Origin: Luteimonas terricola
GTDB lineage: Bacteria > Pseudomonadota > Gammaproteobacteria > Xanthomonadales > Xanthomonadaceae
NCBI RefSeq assembly: GCF_004352845.1
Contig: NZ_SJRX01000013.1
Coordinates: forward strand, 1-40,333
Length of the DNA stretch: 40,333 bases
Reading direction: 5' to 3'
The position numbers and the translations under genes are program-made. Positions 7,069 through 15,163 of this stretch are shown piece after piece (the stretch's first letter is position 1; the number at the start of each line of letters is the position of its first letter). The notes beneath the pieces were generated by a model, which saw only the letters and a program-made list of their open reading frames with translations, did no database searches and was not told where the DNA came from.

Positions 7069-8340
7069 ATGCGTCTGTCCCCTACCCTTGCAGCGCTGTT
7101 GTTGGCCTTGCCCGCCGCTGCGCCAGCCCCCGCCGATGCATCGGCTTCAGAAGTGTCGCAGGCACTTGCGCAGCCGGTGGCCTCCGCGGCCGAGCTGGCT
7201 GCCTTCAAGGGCTGCATGGCACGCGTGCGCGGCTCAGCCGGCGCCAAGGGTGTCGACGGCGCCAGCTTCGACCGCCTGACCGCGGACCTCGCGCCGGACA
7301 TGACGGTGCTGCCGCTGCTCAACCAGCAGCCCGAGTTCACCACGCCGATCTGGGACTACCTGGCAGCGCTGGTCGACCGGCAGCGCGTGGACGACGGGCT
7401 GGCCATGCTCAGCGAACATGCCGGCACCCTGGCGCGCGTGCAGGCGGAGTACGGCGTGGACCCGGCCACGGTGGTGGCGGTGTGGGGCGTGGAGAGCGAC
7501 TACGGGCGCAGCTTCGGCAAGCGGCCGCTGCTGGCGTCGCTGTCGACGCTGTCGTGCTTCGGGCGGCGGCAGCCGTTCTTCCAGGGCGAGTTGATCGCGA
7601 CGCTGCAACTGCTGGCGCGCGGGGACCTGGTCGATCCGGGCATCACCGGGTCGTGGGCGGGGGCGTTCGGGCATACGCAGTTCATGCCGACGACCTACCA
7701 GCGGATCGCGGTGGATTTCGACGGAGATGGCCGGCGCGACCTGGTGGGCAGCATCCCGGATGCGCTGGGGTCGACGGCGAACTATCTGAAGATGTCCGGG
7801 TGGCGCAGCGGGGAGCCGTGGGGCTACGAGGTGACGTTGCCGCAAGGCTTCAATGCCGCGCAGGCGGGTCGGACGAATCGCAAGCCGCTGTCGGTGTGGG
7901 TGGCGCAGGGCGTGACGCGCGTGGATGGCAGTGCGATCGGTGGCGTGGCTGCGGATGCGCGCGCGGCGGTGATCCTGCCTGCGGGCGCGGCGGGGCCGGC
8001 GTTCGTGGTGTTCAAGAACTTCGATGCGATCTATTCGTACAACGCGGCGGAGAGCTATGCCCTGGCGATCGCGCACCTGGCGGACCGGCTGCGGGGTGGT
8101 GGCGGGTTCGCGAAGGCGTGGCCCACGGATGATCCCGGAATCGGGCGGGCGGAGCGGCGGGAATTGCAGACGCTGCTGCTGGCGCGTGGGCATGCCATCG
8201 GTGAGGCGGACGGGATGGTGGGGACGCTGACGCGGCGGGCGATTGCGGAGGAGCAGGCGCGATTGGGAATGACGCCGGCGGATGGGCGGGCGGGCTTGCG
8301 GATCCTGGAGGCCTTGCGGCGGGCTGTGGACGCGCCGTAG
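7069..8340 (+). CDS. MltB-type lytic murein transglycosylase with peptidoglycan-binding domain
   Basis: The 423-residue exported enzyme starts with a signal peptide (MRLSPTLAALLLALPAAAPA). The SLT_2/MltB-like catalytic domain spans roughly residues 40-340; Glu142 in VAVWGVESDYGRSFG is the predicted catalytic acid. GAFGHTQFMPTTY and FDGDGRRDL are also characteristic. The enzyme would cleave the MurNAc-GlcNAc bond to give 1,6-anhydro products. The last 70 or so residues (LLLARGHAIGEADGMVGTLTRRAI) form a PG_binding_1 domain. There is no lipobox, so it is probably a soluble periplasmic form of the TIGR02283 type rather than lipoprotein MltB. The ATG at 7069 starts the signal sequence; an in-frame extension upstream overlaps the promoter. 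Confidence 0.92.
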   Translation: MRLSPTLAALLLALPAAAPAPADASASEVSQALAQPVASAAELAAFKGCMARVRGSAGAKGVDGASFDRLTADLAPDMTVLPLLNQQPEFTTPIWDYLAALVDRQRVDDGLAMLSEHAGTLARVQAEYGVDPATVVAVWGVESDYGRSFGKRPLLASLSTLSCFGRRQPFFQGELIATLQLLARGDLVDPGITGSWAGAFGHTQFMPTTYQRIAVDFDGDGRRDLVGSIPDALGSTANYLKMSGWRSGEPWGYEVTLPQGFNAAQAGRTNRKPLSVWVAQGVTRVDGSAIGGVAADARAAVILPAGAAGPAFVVFKNFDAIYSYNAAESYALAIAHLADRLRGGGGFAKAWPTDDPGIGRAERRELQTLLLARGHAIGEADGMVGTLTRRAIAEEQARLGMTPADGRAGLRILEALRRAVDAP

Positions 8341-8469
8341 CGGGCGTGACTGCGGGAGAGGGCTGCGGGGTGGACAGCGCGGGACCGACTGTCGGTGGCG
8401 CGCGGTTCCCGGGTGGGGCTCGGGCTATCGACGGGGCACAATGGGCCGTTCCTCAACGGGGTGAAGCTC

Positions 8470-10170
8470 ATGGTGCGTGTGATTGGCGTGGCGCTGGCGG
8501 CTGCGATGCTGGTGTCGTGTGGTGGCGGCGCGCCGCCGGCCGCGGACGGTTCGAGTCCTTCACTCTCCGGCACGGTCGCCCCGGGAGCCGAGGCGGCGAT
8601 CAGCGGCGACCGGCTCGCCGCCCACCTCCGCGTGCTCGCCTCCGATGAATTCGAAGGCCGCGCACCGGACACGCCGGGCGAAGAAAAGACGGTGGCCTAC
8701 ATCGGCGAGCAGTTCGCGGCGGCGGGCCTGGAGCCGGCGGGCGACGCCGGTGGCTGGACGCAGGCGGTGACGCTGGAGCGGACGCAGATCGCGGGGCCGG
8801 TGACGGCGTCGTTCGCGATCGGCGGCGCGGCGTGGGAACTGGCCAACGCCGAGGACATCGCGCTGGAAACTCTGCATCCGTCGGGCCGCGTCGACCTGCG
8901 CAACGTGCCGCTGGTCTTCGCCGGCTACGGCATCACCGCGCCCGAACTGGACTGGGACGACTACGCCGGTCTCGACGTGCGCGGCAAGGTGGTGGTGGTG
9001 CTGGTCAACGATCCCGACTTCGAGACGGCGCCCGGACGCTTCGGCGGTCGCGCGATGACGTGGTACGGGCGCTGGGCCTACAAGTACATCGAGGCGGCCA
9101 AGCGCGGCGCGGCGGGCGTGCTGATCGTGCACGAGACCGAGCCGGCGGCCTATCCCTGGGCCACGGTGCGCAACGGGCGCCTGGCGCCGCAGTTCGACAT
9201 CGTGCGCGACGACGCGGCCGATCATCACCTGCCCGTGCGCGGCTGGATCCAGCGTGCGACGGCGGAGCGGCTGTTCACGGATGCGGGCCTGTCCTTCGAT
9301 GAGGCGAAGCGCGAAGCGCAGCGGCACGGCTTCCGTGCGCGCGCGCTGGGCGATGCGACGTTCTCGGCGGCGTTCGATGTCGAGCGCAGCCGCATCACCA
9401 GCCGCAACGTGCTCGGCCTGCTGCGGGGCGATGCGCGCGCGGACGAGACGGTGATCGTGTCCGGGCACTGGGACAGCTTCGGCATCGGCGATCCGGACGA
9501 CAGCGGTGACGCGATCATCAACGGCGCAGTCGACAACGCCACCGCCATCGCGTCGATGATCGAGATCGCACGGGTGATGGCCGAAGGGCCGCGGCCGGCG
9601 CGCAGCGTGCTGTTCATCGCGCTGACCGCGGAGGAGAGCGGGCTGCTGGGTGCGACCTACTACGCGGCCAACCCGCTGCACCCGCTGGCCACCACGGCGG
9701 CGGCGATCAACATGGAGATGTGGAGCCCGGACGGGCCGACGCGCGACATCTCGAGCTGGGGCCTGGGCAAGGTCTCGCTGGAACGCGACCTGCAGGCCGC
9801 CGCCGAGGCGGAGGGGCGCACGTACTCGACGGACCCCAACCTCGAAGCCGGCTTCTTCTACCGCGCCGACCACTTCGCGTTCGCGCAGGCCGGCGTGCCC
9901 GCGATCACCGTCGGACCCGGCATGGACCAGATCGACGGCGGCGTGGACGGCGGCATGGCCGCGCGGGCTGACTACTTCGCCACGCGCTACCACCAGCCGG
10001 GCGACGAGTTCGACGACGGCTGGGACATGCGCGGGCCGACGGCGGATACCGAGGTGGTGCTGCGGCTGGTGCGCGAGGTGGCAGGATCGGCCGGATGGCC
10101 GGCGTGGGATGCGGACAGTGAATTCCGCGGCGCGCGCGAGGCCAGCGTGGCGGAGCGCGATGGCCGCTGA
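8470..10170 (+). CDS. M28-family zinc peptidase lipoprotein with PA domain
   Basis: The product is 566 residues. A lipoprotein signal (VIGVALAAAMLVSC) gives a membrane-anchored periplasmic or surface enzyme. An N-terminal region leads into an inserted PA-like domain (about 130-290), then the M28 catalytic domain. Predicted zinc ligands and catalytic residues: His333 (SGHWDSFG), Asp355 (AVDNATA), Glu388-Glu389 (TAEESGLLG), Glu416 (NMEMW, where Asp is commoner) and His468 (RADHFAF). The family removes N-terminal amino acids or dipeptides. The ATG at 8470 is chosen because it opens directly on the lipoprotein signal; a GTG at 8461 is possible. Possible -10: CACAAT near 8436. Confidence 0.9.
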   Translation: MVRVIGVALAAAMLVSCGGGAPPAADGSSPSLSGTVAPGAEAAISGDRLAAHLRVLASDEFEGRAPDTPGEEKTVAYIGEQFAAAGLEPAGDAGGWTQAVTLERTQIAGPVTASFAIGGAAWELANAEDIALETLHPSGRVDLRNVPLVFAGYGITAPELDWDDYAGLDVRGKVVVVLVNDPDFETAPGRFGGRAMTWYGRWAYKYIEAAKRGAAGVLIVHETEPAAYPWATVRNGRLAPQFDIVRDDAADHHLPVRGWIQRATAERLFTDAGLSFDEAKREAQRHGFRARALGDATFSAAFDVERSRITSRNVLGLLRGDARADETVIVSGHWDSFGIGDPDDSGDAIINGAVDNATAIASMIEIARVMAEGPRPARSVLFIALTAEESGLLGATYYAANPLHPLATTAAAINMEMWSPDGPTRDISSWGLGKVSLERDLQAAAEAEGRTYSTDPNLEAGFFYRADHFAFAQAGVPAITVGPGMDQIDGGVDGGMAARADYFATRYHQPGDEFDDGWDMRGPTADTEVVLRLVREVAGSAGWPAWDADSEFRGAREASVAERDGR

Positions 10171-10294
10171 CATGAGCGCCAGGAACACGATCCGCCTCTG
10201 GTACGACGGCAGTGCGGAAGACGCCGCGAGGTTCTGCGCCGCAGCCTTCCCCGACAGCGCCGTCGGCGCCATCCACCCTGCGTCGGGCGGATAG
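10160..10294 (+). pseudogene. N-terminal relic of a VOC-family (PhnB/3-demethylubiquinone methyltransferase-like) gene
   Basis: A short frame encodes MAADMSARNTIRLWYDG followed by SAEDAARFCAAAFPDS, the typical N-terminus of VOC-superfamily proteins annotated as PhnB-like or 3-demethylubiquinone-9 3-methyltransferase (usual pattern: LWYDG-x-AEEAARFY-xxxFPDS). Full-length relatives have about 150 residues; here a TAG stops the frame after 44 and nothing similar follows. Its start overlaps the 3' end of the peptidase gene, and the DUF938 methyltransferase begins 4 bases after the stop. This looks like a gene truncated by deletion; expression is unknown. Confidence 0.65.
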
Positions 10295-10298
10295 CAAC

Positions 10299-10919
10299 GT
10301 GCACCGGCATTCCAGCAAGCCCCATGCCCCCGCCTGCGACCGTAATCGCGATCCCATCCTCGCCGTGCTGAGCGAGCACTTCGCGGGCCGTCATCGGGTG
10401 CTCGAGATCGGCAGCGGGAGCGGCCAGCACGCCGCGTACTTCGCGGCCGCCATGCCCTGGCTCGAATGGCAGGCCTCGGATGTCGCCGACAACCTGCCGG
10501 GCATCCGTGCATGGCTCGACGATGCGCGCCTGCCGAACACGCCGGCTCCGCTCGCCCTCGACGTACAGCAGTCGCCCTGGCCCGCCGTCACCGCCGATGC
10601 CGTGTTCACCGCCAACACGCTGCACATCATGGGCTGGGACGGGGTGCAGGCCTTCTTCCGCGGAGTCGGCCAGCTGCTGGCCGATGCGCCGGGCGGCACG
10701 CTCGTGGCCTATGGGCCGTTCAATTACGGCGGCAACTACACCAGCGACAGCAACCGCGACTTCGACGCCTGGCTGAAGGCGCGCGATCCGCGTTCGGGCA
10801 TCCGCGACTTCGAGGCGGTGGATGCCCTCGCGGCCGATGCGGGACTCACGCGCCTGGCCGACGTGGCGATGCCGGCCAACAATCGCTGCCTGGCGTGGCG
10901 GCGCAGCGGCCAAGGCTGA
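10299..10919 (+). CDS. DUF938 family SAM-dependent methyltransferase-like protein
   Basis: The product is 206 residues. SKPHAPACDRNRDPILAVL is the family N-terminus; HRVLEIGSGSGQHAAYFA (about residues 32-49) is the glycine-rich SAM-binding motif I; TANTLHIMGWD and LVAYGPFNYGGNYTSDSN match the DUF938 family (PF06080). The substrate is unknown. The only in-frame start matching the family length is the GTG at 10299, giving MHRHSSKPHAP. Longer ATG frames (10212) would read through the VOC relic. The gene probably originally followed the VOC gene directly, and deletion of that gene may have left it with an inherited upstream region. Confidence 0.82.
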   Translation: MHRHSSKPHAPACDRNRDPILAVLSEHFAGRHRVLEIGSGSGQHAAYFAAAMPWLEWQASDVADNLPGIRAWLDDARLPNTPAPLALDVQQSPWPAVTADAVFTANTLHIMGWDGVQAFFRGVGQLLADAPGGTLVAYGPFNYGGNYTSDSNRDFDAWLKARDPRSGIRDFEAVDALAADAGLTRLADVAMPANNRCLAWRRSGQG

Positions 10920-10935
10920 TCGCCCGGCGGCACAC

Positions 10936-10967
10936 ATCCATGCCGTAGAAAAGACAACGGCATGGAT
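10936..10967. terminator. Perfect 11-bp hairpin after the DUF938 gene
   Basis: The arms ATCCATGCCGT (10936-10946) and ACGGCATGGAT (10957-10967) are separated by 10 A-rich bases. It begins 16 bases after the stop. There is no U-tract on either strand, so it may be a weak terminator, an RNA-stabilising hairpin or a binding site. The rest of 10968-11147 holds only the 10-base palindrome GACACGTGTC (11083-11092), a possible operator upstream of the cupin gene. Confidence 0.45.
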
Positions 10968-11147
10968 TGCTCCCTGCCGCTGCGTGTTGCGATATCGGCG
11001 TCCGGTGCGCCGGTCCCGGCCTTGGCGACGCCGGGCGATGGCGCCGGCTACCGTACGGATGAATGCGCGCAGTCGCACCTATGACACGTGTCGTGGCGCT
11101 GCGATCCGGCAAGGATCGGCGCACACACCATCACGCCGAGGGTTCAC

Positions 11148-11921
11148 ATGCGCAGTCATTCCCTGTCCGTCGCGCTGGCCGCCTTGCTGGTTCCGGGCGT
11201 TGCCAGTGCCAATGTCGAATGTGATGTCGAAGCCGCGGTGCAGGAATGGGCCGCGGCCTGGGGCGCGCGCGATGCGGCGCCGCTGTCCGGTCCGGTGGCG
11301 TTCGAGTTGCTGGTGACCGATACCGGCGACGCCTTCCGCGTCGAGCTGCCCAGGGACGGCGCGGGCCGGGCGGTGCCGGCCGGCGGCGACGAGCCCGCGA
11401 CACGGTTCAAGGCCGAGCGTTCGGTCTACTGCGACCTCGCCAGCGGGCGGATGAACATCCTCACCACCATGGGCCAGGCGCACGCCAGCGATCCCACGCC
11501 GATGGAGGCGGACATCGGCGTGGCCTGGACCAGGGGCGGCCGCGTGCGCAGCGAGTTGATGCCGGCCTGGTTCAACTTCTTCGCCACGGACACGCCCGAC
11601 AGCGTGCGCTTCGGCTTCGGCCACGGGCGGGAGGTGCACGGCGGCCACGCGGTGCCGCTGTACTACGGCGAAGGCCTGCGCACGGCCTGGTACGGGCTGG
11701 AGCCGGGCATGCACGTGAACCGGGACGCGGAGGATCAGGCCAATGCGTTCGACTCGATCTTCATCGTCCTGGACGGACCAGTGCACGCCCGCTTCGACGG
11801 GCAGCAGCGGATGCTCGAGAAGGGTGAAAGCGTGTACGTGCCAGCGGGCATGCGGCACGAATTCTGGGTGGAGCAGGGGCGCGGCGAGTTCATCGTGGTG
11901 ATGAGCGGGGAAGGCGCGTGA
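11148..11921 (+). CDS. Secreted protein with C-terminal cupin domain
   Basis: The product is 257 residues with a signal peptide (MRSHSLSVALAALLVPGVASA, cleavage before NVE). Residues 25-175 form an unrecognised domain rich in Trp and acidic residues (NVECDVEAAVQEWAAAWGARDAA), possibly of the SnoaL/NTF2 kind. The C-terminal 80 residues are a cupin_2-like barrel: HVNRDAEDQANAFDSIFIVLDG then EKGESVYVPAGMRHEFW, with His in RHEFW as a possible metal ligand. The first cupin motif lacks the usual His-x-His, so metal binding is doubtful. Substrate unknown. ATG 11148 is preceded by a weak ribosome site (GAGGG). Confidence 0.7.
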   Translation: MRSHSLSVALAALLVPGVASANVECDVEAAVQEWAAAWGARDAAPLSGPVAFELLVTDTGDAFRVELPRDGAGRAVPAGGDEPATRFKAERSVYCDLASGRMNILTTMGQAHASDPTPMEADIGVAWTRGGRVRSELMPAWFNFFATDTPDSVRFGFGHGREVHGGHAVPLYYGEGLRTAWYGLEPGMHVNRDAEDQANAFDSIFIVLDGPVHARFDGQQRMLEKGESVYVPAGMRHEFWVEQGRGEFIVVMSGEGA

Positions 11922-12052
11922 CCGGCGTGCGGTGGAACCTGCCGGTGACGCGCGGGCGCAGCAGCGGGCCGATCGGCACCGTGACGATCGATGGTTGAGC
12001 GCGCCGCACGCGGCGGCAAGGATGGTCGCTCATCCCCCACGACACGAATGCC

Positions 12053-13126
12053 ATGAAGATGCTTGCACTGATCATGCTGGTCGCCGCCGCGTCGGTCGCG
12101 CCCGCGTCCGCGCAGGCGCAGTTCACCCCGCCCCTGGGCGCGCAGCCCGCGGTGGACGGCCCCCGCACCGAGATGATGAACCTCGGTAGCGTGCACCTCT
12201 CCGCCCATGACGGCTGGAAGCGCGAGTGGCTGGCGCCCCTGAACGCGAAGCTGGTGGACTGGAAGCCCGGCATGGTGACCATCGAACGTCTGTCGGGTGC
12301 GCAGTGCGAAATGATGCGTGCCACGCCGCAGCGGTATGCGGCGGTCCATGAGCACTACTGCGCCGATGACAGCGGCTTCCAGCGCGCGCTGGAGATGTCG
12401 CAGGCGCAGGCCGATGCCGAGGTGCGCAAGCGGCTGTCGGACTGGCCGGATTCGCCCTCGGCGGCGCAGCGCCGGCACCTGGCGATGCTGTTCCTTGCGG
12501 CGGGCGAGCGGCCGTCGGCGCTGGTGCAGTGGCTGCGGCTGCCGCGGAACGAGCGTCGCGAGGGTGACGGTCTCACCGCCGAGGCGATCGAGGTGCTCGA
12601 CCGCAGCTCCGGCCGGATGAACGAGGACTACGAGATCGGCGCCGCGGTCGCGGCCGCGGCGGGCCTGGAGCGGGTGCATGCGGTCGACGACCACACCGCT
12701 TACGGGATCGATTACGGCGACGAGGACGGCTTCAACGCCTGGCAGCTCGCGCGCTACGGGCGCCTGGGTGAACTGCCGTTCCGCAAGGCCGCGGCCGACC
12801 AGGTGGCCGCGGTCGATGACGGCCGGAGCCTGCTGGCGCTGTACCGCGACATGAACGCCGCGGGGGCGCAGGACCAGCAGGTGCAGGCGGACTTCGGCGG
12901 CGCCTTCGCCGACACTTCTGCGGAGCACTACGGACGCCACTACGGCGGCTGGTGGGAGACGCGCAACCTGCGCATGGTCGCCAACATCCGCGAGGCGATC
13001 TCGAGCGAGCCGGGCGTCCGGGCCCTCAACATCGTCGGTGCCTCGCACAAGCCCTGGTACGACCAGTGGGCGCGGCAGATGGCGGACGTGGAGGTGGTCG
13101 ACGCGCACGAGGTGCTTGTCGACTGA
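12053..13126 (+). CDS. DUF5694-like exported protein
   Basis: The product is 357 residues with a signal peptide (MKMLALIMLVAAASVAPASA). It resembles the DUF5694 group: MMNLGSVHLSAH near residue 42, ERLSGAQCEM, ALEMSQAQADAEVRKRL, AVDDHTA, and near the end LRMVANIREAI...ALNIVGASHKPWYD. The LGSxHL and GxSHK motifs recall the TraB/ChaN/EreA-like fold in which paired His and Glu act on substrates, but I know of no assigned activity. It lies 131 bases after the cupin gene on the same strand; co-transcription is possible but not shown by overlap. The following 229 bases (13127-13355) contain no gene or clear structure. Confidence 0.68.
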   Translation: MKMLALIMLVAAASVAPASAQAQFTPPLGAQPAVDGPRTEMMNLGSVHLSAHDGWKREWLAPLNAKLVDWKPGMVTIERLSGAQCEMMRATPQRYAAVHEHYCADDSGFQRALEMSQAQADAEVRKRLSDWPDSPSAAQRRHLAMLFLAAGERPSALVQWLRLPRNERREGDGLTAEAIEVLDRSSGRMNEDYEIGAAVAAAAGLERVHAVDDHTAYGIDYGDEDGFNAWQLARYGRLGELPFRKAAADQVAAVDDGRSLLALYRDMNAAGAQDQQVQADFGGAFADTSAEHYGRHYGGWWETRNLRMVANIREAISSEPGVRALNIVGASHKPWYDQWARQMADVEVVDAHEVLVD

Positions 13127-13355
13127 GTGGACGGGGACAGCGTCGCTGCCGCGTCACGCTGTTGCAGCAATGCATGGTCCGGCGCCACCCTGCACGCGGC
13201 CAGCATCTGCGCAGGATGCGGTCGGCGGCGGCTACCTGGCGCAGTAGCGGCCTGAAAAGCCTCGGCGCGCTTGACCTGGGTCAGCGCGCGCCTGCGGCCG
13301 CGGGCGGAGCATGGAGCCATCGGCACCCGCGGGCGCCGCACAGCAGGAGACGACG

Positions 13356-13592
13356 ATGAAATTCCATGTCCGCGCGTCGCGGCCGCTGCCACCGCTGATG
13401 GTGGTCGAGGACGCGCTGCTCGCCTTCGACCCGGCCGCGGTGGTCGACATCGATCCGGCGCTGGGCCTGCGCGTGAGCGCGGCGATCGACGCCGCGCAGC
13501 TGGTGGCCCTGCTCAACCAGATCGGCGGCGAAGTGGAGCCGGCGGAGGTCGAGCAGCAGCCCTCGGTCTGCTGCGGCGGCTGCAGCGGCTGA
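13356..13592 (+). CDS. Small HMA-like protein with Cys-rich tail
   Basis: The product is 78 residues. AGGAGACGACG precedes the ATG at 13356, a good ribosome site. The pattern strand-helix-strand-strand-helix-strand (MKFHVRA, LMVVEDALLAFDP, AVVDIDPALGLRVSAAID, AQLVALLNQIGGEVEP) resembles a heavy-metal-associated (HMA) ferredoxin fold, but the usual CxxC loop is missing. The chain ends VCCGGCSG, so metal-binding thiols, if that is what they are, have moved to the C-terminus. The family is not recognised with certainty. It is convergent with the YjjJ-type gene, 37 bases apart. A role in metal handling is a guess from the tail. Confidence 0.65.
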   Translation: MKFHVRASRPLPPLMVVEDALLAFDPAAVVDIDPALGLRVSAAIDAAQLVALLNQIGGEVEPAEVEQQPSVCCGGCSG

Positions 13593-13629
13593 TTCCTTCC
13601 CCGCGCGGGCGGAGGAAGAGGTCGCGGGC

Positions 13630-15009
13630 TCAGGCCGCGTAGCGGGCGCCGACCCGGGTGACGGATTCGCCGGCATGGCCGGCGATGGCCCGGAAGGGCG
13701 CTGATACAGACCGCGAATCCACGACCCGCGACCAGAACGCCTGTGCGGCGTGGGCGGCTTCGCGCCATGCATCGAGCTGCTCGGGCAGCGGCGCGATGGC
13801 GCTGAACTCGCGTGCGACCACTTCGCCGCTCGTTGCGGGACGGAACATCATCGGCAGCATGTCGTAGGCGGGTGCGAGCGCCAGCGGGCGGTCATCGGCG
13901 AGGACGAGGCCGGCGTTGCCCAGGTGCATGTCGCTGTTGCCGATCAGGGCGCCGAACCAGCCGAGCACGCGCAGGCGATGTGCGTCCGCGGCGTCCAGCC
14001 AGCCGTCGCGCTGCAGTTCATCGGCGTAGCGCCACCAGTCGATGCGGGCGTGGCCGTGGAAGGCGGCGTCGATCGCGGCCAGGGACACGAAGCCGTGGCG
14101 GCCGCGCACGGGAGTGCGGTCGAAGCGCGTGGACTCCAGGAAGACGCGGCCGCCGGCTTCCAGCACGTCGGTGCGCGCGGCGGCATGGCCGTGGTCGTGC
14201 AGGACGTCGGCGGCGATGCGTTCGCAGTGCAACAGGTCGGCCCAGCGCCGGCCGGCGGGTGTGTCGCTGCGTTCGCTGAACTTGACGACCAGCGAGCGCA
14301 CGCCCCCGTCCTCGCGCAGATTGGCGAGGAACTTCGGCTGTTCGCCGGCCGCCGACGACCCGGGTGCCTCGCCGCGCAGCGCGGCGTCGGCCAGCAGGGG
14401 GTAGTGCGTGGCGCGGGCTTCGGGCGCCAGCGTGCCCTCGTCGGAGAGCGCGGCCTGCAGCGCGGCCTGCAGCGCCGCTTCGCCAAGCACCAGGTCGCCG
14501 GGCTGGTCGTGGCCGTGGCGCAGCAGGGCGAGCAGCACGTCATCGCTCCGCCAGCGCAGCAGGTCGTCCGGAGCGCCGATGTCGCCGGCGATGCGATGCA
14601 CGAAGGCGCGGCCCAGGAAGCCCTGGGGGCGCTGGTCGTCCAGGAACCAGGGCAGGGCGGGGAAAAGACCCGGGGCGAAATCGGCATGGACGAAGGCGGG
14701 AGCCGGCCGCGAAGCCGCGAAATGGAAGGCGTCGCCGGCCAGCGCACGGAGTTCGCCGAGGAGGGTGGGCCGTGCATCCGGGCCGATGCGGTAGAGCGGC
14801 CAGCAACGCCCCGCCCGGCCGATGTCGCGGGCCGCGGCGTAGCGGGTGCTGCGGGCGCGGCCGATGCGCACCACCCGGTCGCCGGCGCTGGCCAGCAGGC
14901 GCGAGACGGTCGGCTGACTGATCCCGAGCTGCCGCCCGATGTCCCGGGCCGGCAGCGGACCATCACGTCGCAGCAGGGCCAGCGCCTGTGTCAGCCGGGA
15001 GTCGTCCAT
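13630..15009 (-). CDS. yjjJ: HipA-family kinase of the YjjJ type with N-terminal winged HTH
   Basis: The product is 459 residues (E. coli YjjJ about 443). Residues 1-60 form a winged helix-turn-helix (LTQALALLRRDGPLPARDIGRQLGISQPTVSRLLA). The HipA-like kinase part includes AGEQPKFLAN (222-230), the ATP-binding Lys243 in LVVKFSE, the catalytic Asp360 in GNSDMHLGN and the metal-binding Asp383 in LAPAYDML, all intact. HipA kinases phosphorylate tRNA synthetases (GltX for HipA) and slow growth; YjjJ-type proteins carry their own DNA-binding domain and lack a separate HipB partner. No antitoxin gene is adjacent. The ATG at 15009 lies at the edge of an AT-rich region with repeated TGAATA half-sites, suggesting autoregulation. 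Confidence 0.85.
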   Translation of the reverse strand: MDDSRLTQALALLRRDGPLPARDIGRQLGISQPTVSRLLASAGDRVVRIGRARSTRYAAARDIGRAGRCWPLYRIGPDARPTLLGELRALAGDAFHFAASRPAPAFVHADFAPGLFPALPWFLDDQRPQGFLGRAFVHRIAGDIGAPDDLLRWRSDDVLLALLRHGHDQPGDLVLGEAALQAALQAALSDEGTLAPEARATHYPLLADAALRGEAPGSSAAGEQPKFLANLREDGGVRSLVVKFSERSDTPAGRRWADLLHCERIAADVLHDHGHAAARTDVLEAGGRVFLESTRFDRTPVRGRHGFVSLAAIDAAFHGHARIDWWRYADELQRDGWLDAADAHRLRVLGWFGALIGNSDMHLGNAGLVLADDRPLALAPAYDMLPMMFRPATSGEVVAREFSAIAPLPEQLDAWREAAHAAQAFWSRVVDSRSVSAPFRAIAGHAGESVTRVGARYAA

Positions 15010-15010
15010 G

Positions 15011-15117
15011 GATCCATATTGAATAGATCAGTGAATACATAGTCAAGACATCAAATAGTGCTATTATTGGATGCTGATCCAGTTCTGCGCCTGTCAATGA
15101 ATTTATCTTGAATAGAT
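15011..15117. promoter_or_regulatory. AT-rich promoter/operator region of the YjjJ-type gene
   Basis: In a window of about 70% GC this stretch is strikingly AT-rich. TTGAATAGAT occurs twice (15019-15028 and 15108-15117). The first is followed after 2 bases by the related GTGAATACAT (15031-15040), the second is preceded by ATGAATTTAT (15097-15106). Between them AATAG-TG-CTATT (15054-15065) forms a short inverted repeat. Tandem half-sites at a spacing of 11-12 bases would suit a winged-HTH dimer. The binding protein is inferred to be the YjjJ-type product. Confidence 0.55.
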
Positions 15118-15163
15118 ACTTCGAGCCTTCGCGCCTTTCCGCCTTCGCGAGAGATTGCTCCCC

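Noticed and set aside
13127..13355. Possible small gene or RNA between the DUF5694-like gene and the small Cys-tailed gene
   Set aside because: No frame with a ribosome site and no convincing hairpin or promoter was seen.
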